Shown: piece after piece, positions 5,973-6,095 of the stretch | Layout: every line of letters begins with the position of its first letter | Numbering within the stretch: position 1 is the first letter of the stretch | Assembly: GCA_964353405.1 (NCBI GenBank) | Contig: CAYGWJ010000343.1 | Coordinates: 1 to 6,095, forward strand | Origin: JBGLNJ01 sp964353405 | Lineage (GTDB): Bacteria; Chloroflexota; Anaerolineae; Fen-1058 | Length of the DNA: 6,095 bases | Direction of reading: 5' to 3' | Program-made: the position numbers and the translations under genes | Notes under the pieces: model-generated | Database searches by the model: none | What the model was told of the DNA's origin: nothing | The model's input: the letters and a program-made list of their open reading frames with translations, nothing else

Positions 5973-6095
5973 TGTCATTCTGAGCCCCGAAGGGGCGAAG
6001 AATCTCAGCCCGGCGCTAGAGATTCTTCGCGCTTCGCGCTCAGAATGACAGCCGGCGACAGGCATTGGAGAGCGGTTCGATTTTTATGAGAAAGC
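5941..6095. repeat. Outer inverted repeat running into the window edge
   Basis: GCTTTCTCATAAA (5941-5953) recurs exactly, inverted, at 6083-6095. The right copy ends at the last base of the window, so its full length is unknown. The left copy is coding sequence of the binding-protein fragment (codons for YEKA). The 19 and 32 bases between each outer arm and the inner palindrome do not match each other. Confidence 0.6.
5973..6050. repeat. Palindromic dispersed repeat, 'tgtcattctgagc...gcgaagaatctc' type
   Basis: Two oppositely oriented copies of one unit form a 78-base palindrome. Terminal arms are TGTCATTCTGAGC (5973-5985) and GCTCAGAATGACA (6038-6050). Inner arms are GCGAAGAATCTC (5995-6006) and GAGATTCTTCGC (6019-6030). 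Each side also carries its own mini-hairpin: GCCCC-GAA-GGGGC (5984-5996) and CGCG-CTT-CGCG (6028-6038). The unit is one I recall as widely dispersed in environmental bacterial genomes. I see no target-site duplication beside it. It separates the binding-protein C-terminus from unrelated-looking sequence. Confidence 0.8.

Noticed and set aside
5979..6065. Start of the binding-protein frame at the ATG at 6065 as a genuine small protein of 84 residues
   Set aside because: Its first 30 residues are a translation of the palindromic repeat and resemble no protein domain, so the reading is a fortuitous fusion.
6086..6095. Possible plus-strand gene beginning ATG AGA AAG at the right edge
   Set aside because: Only three codons are visible, and the nearest GGAG (6067-6070) is about 15 bases away; nothing further supports it.

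Overview
The window is a bacterial fragment of moderately high G+C. Five enzyme genes, one of them cut by the left edge, read on the minus strand and fit a single pathway: breakdown of inositol. The enzyme set is iolG, iolI, iolN, iolM and iolO. It matches the variant route described for Thermotoga maritima (IolG-IolM-IolN-IolO), with a Bacillus-type inosose isomerase (IolI) added. The inferred flow is: myo-inositol is oxidised by IolG to scyllo-inosose; IolM oxidises that again to a diketo-inositol; IolN opens the ring by hydrolysis to 5-keto-L-gluconate; IolO epimerises this to D-tagaturonate, which would enter hexuronate metabolism. IolI would interconvert inosose isomers, so other inositol stereoisomers could enter. 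Assignments rest on remembered family sequences and visible motifs; no search was run.

Layout, right to left in the direction of operon transcription. 5811-5972 is the C-terminal end of a sugar-binding ABC transporter lipoprotein or periplasmic protein, cut off upstream by a palindromic dispersed repeat (5973-6050). A strong hairpin (5759-5797) follows it. Then come iolG (4715-5740), iolI (3854-4687), iolN (2714-3838), a second dispersed inverted repeat (2625-2700) and iolM (1398-2594). A stem-loop at 1356-1389 separates iolM from a plus-strand pair: a small ribbon-helix-helix-like protein (567-920) and an HNH endonuclease (949-1326). This pair has its own promoter (517-545) and lies between iolM and iolO (1-515, minus strand, C-terminus outside the window). 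It looks like an accessory cassette inside the inositol cluster.

The two dispersed repeat types and the small-protein/HNH pair are of kinds I associate with Chloroflexota (and, for the pair, Cyanobacteria). A Chloroflexota origin, perhaps from a metagenome contig, is therefore my best guess, at low to moderate confidence. The last 13 bases of the window are an exact inverted copy of 5941-5953, so the right edge is either a real inverted duplication or a fold-back assembly artefact.

I see no tRNA, rRNA, CRISPR array, transposase or riboswitch. The promoter of the inositol operon, its regulator, the remaining transporter genes and the tagaturonate-processing enzymes must lie outside the window, if present.
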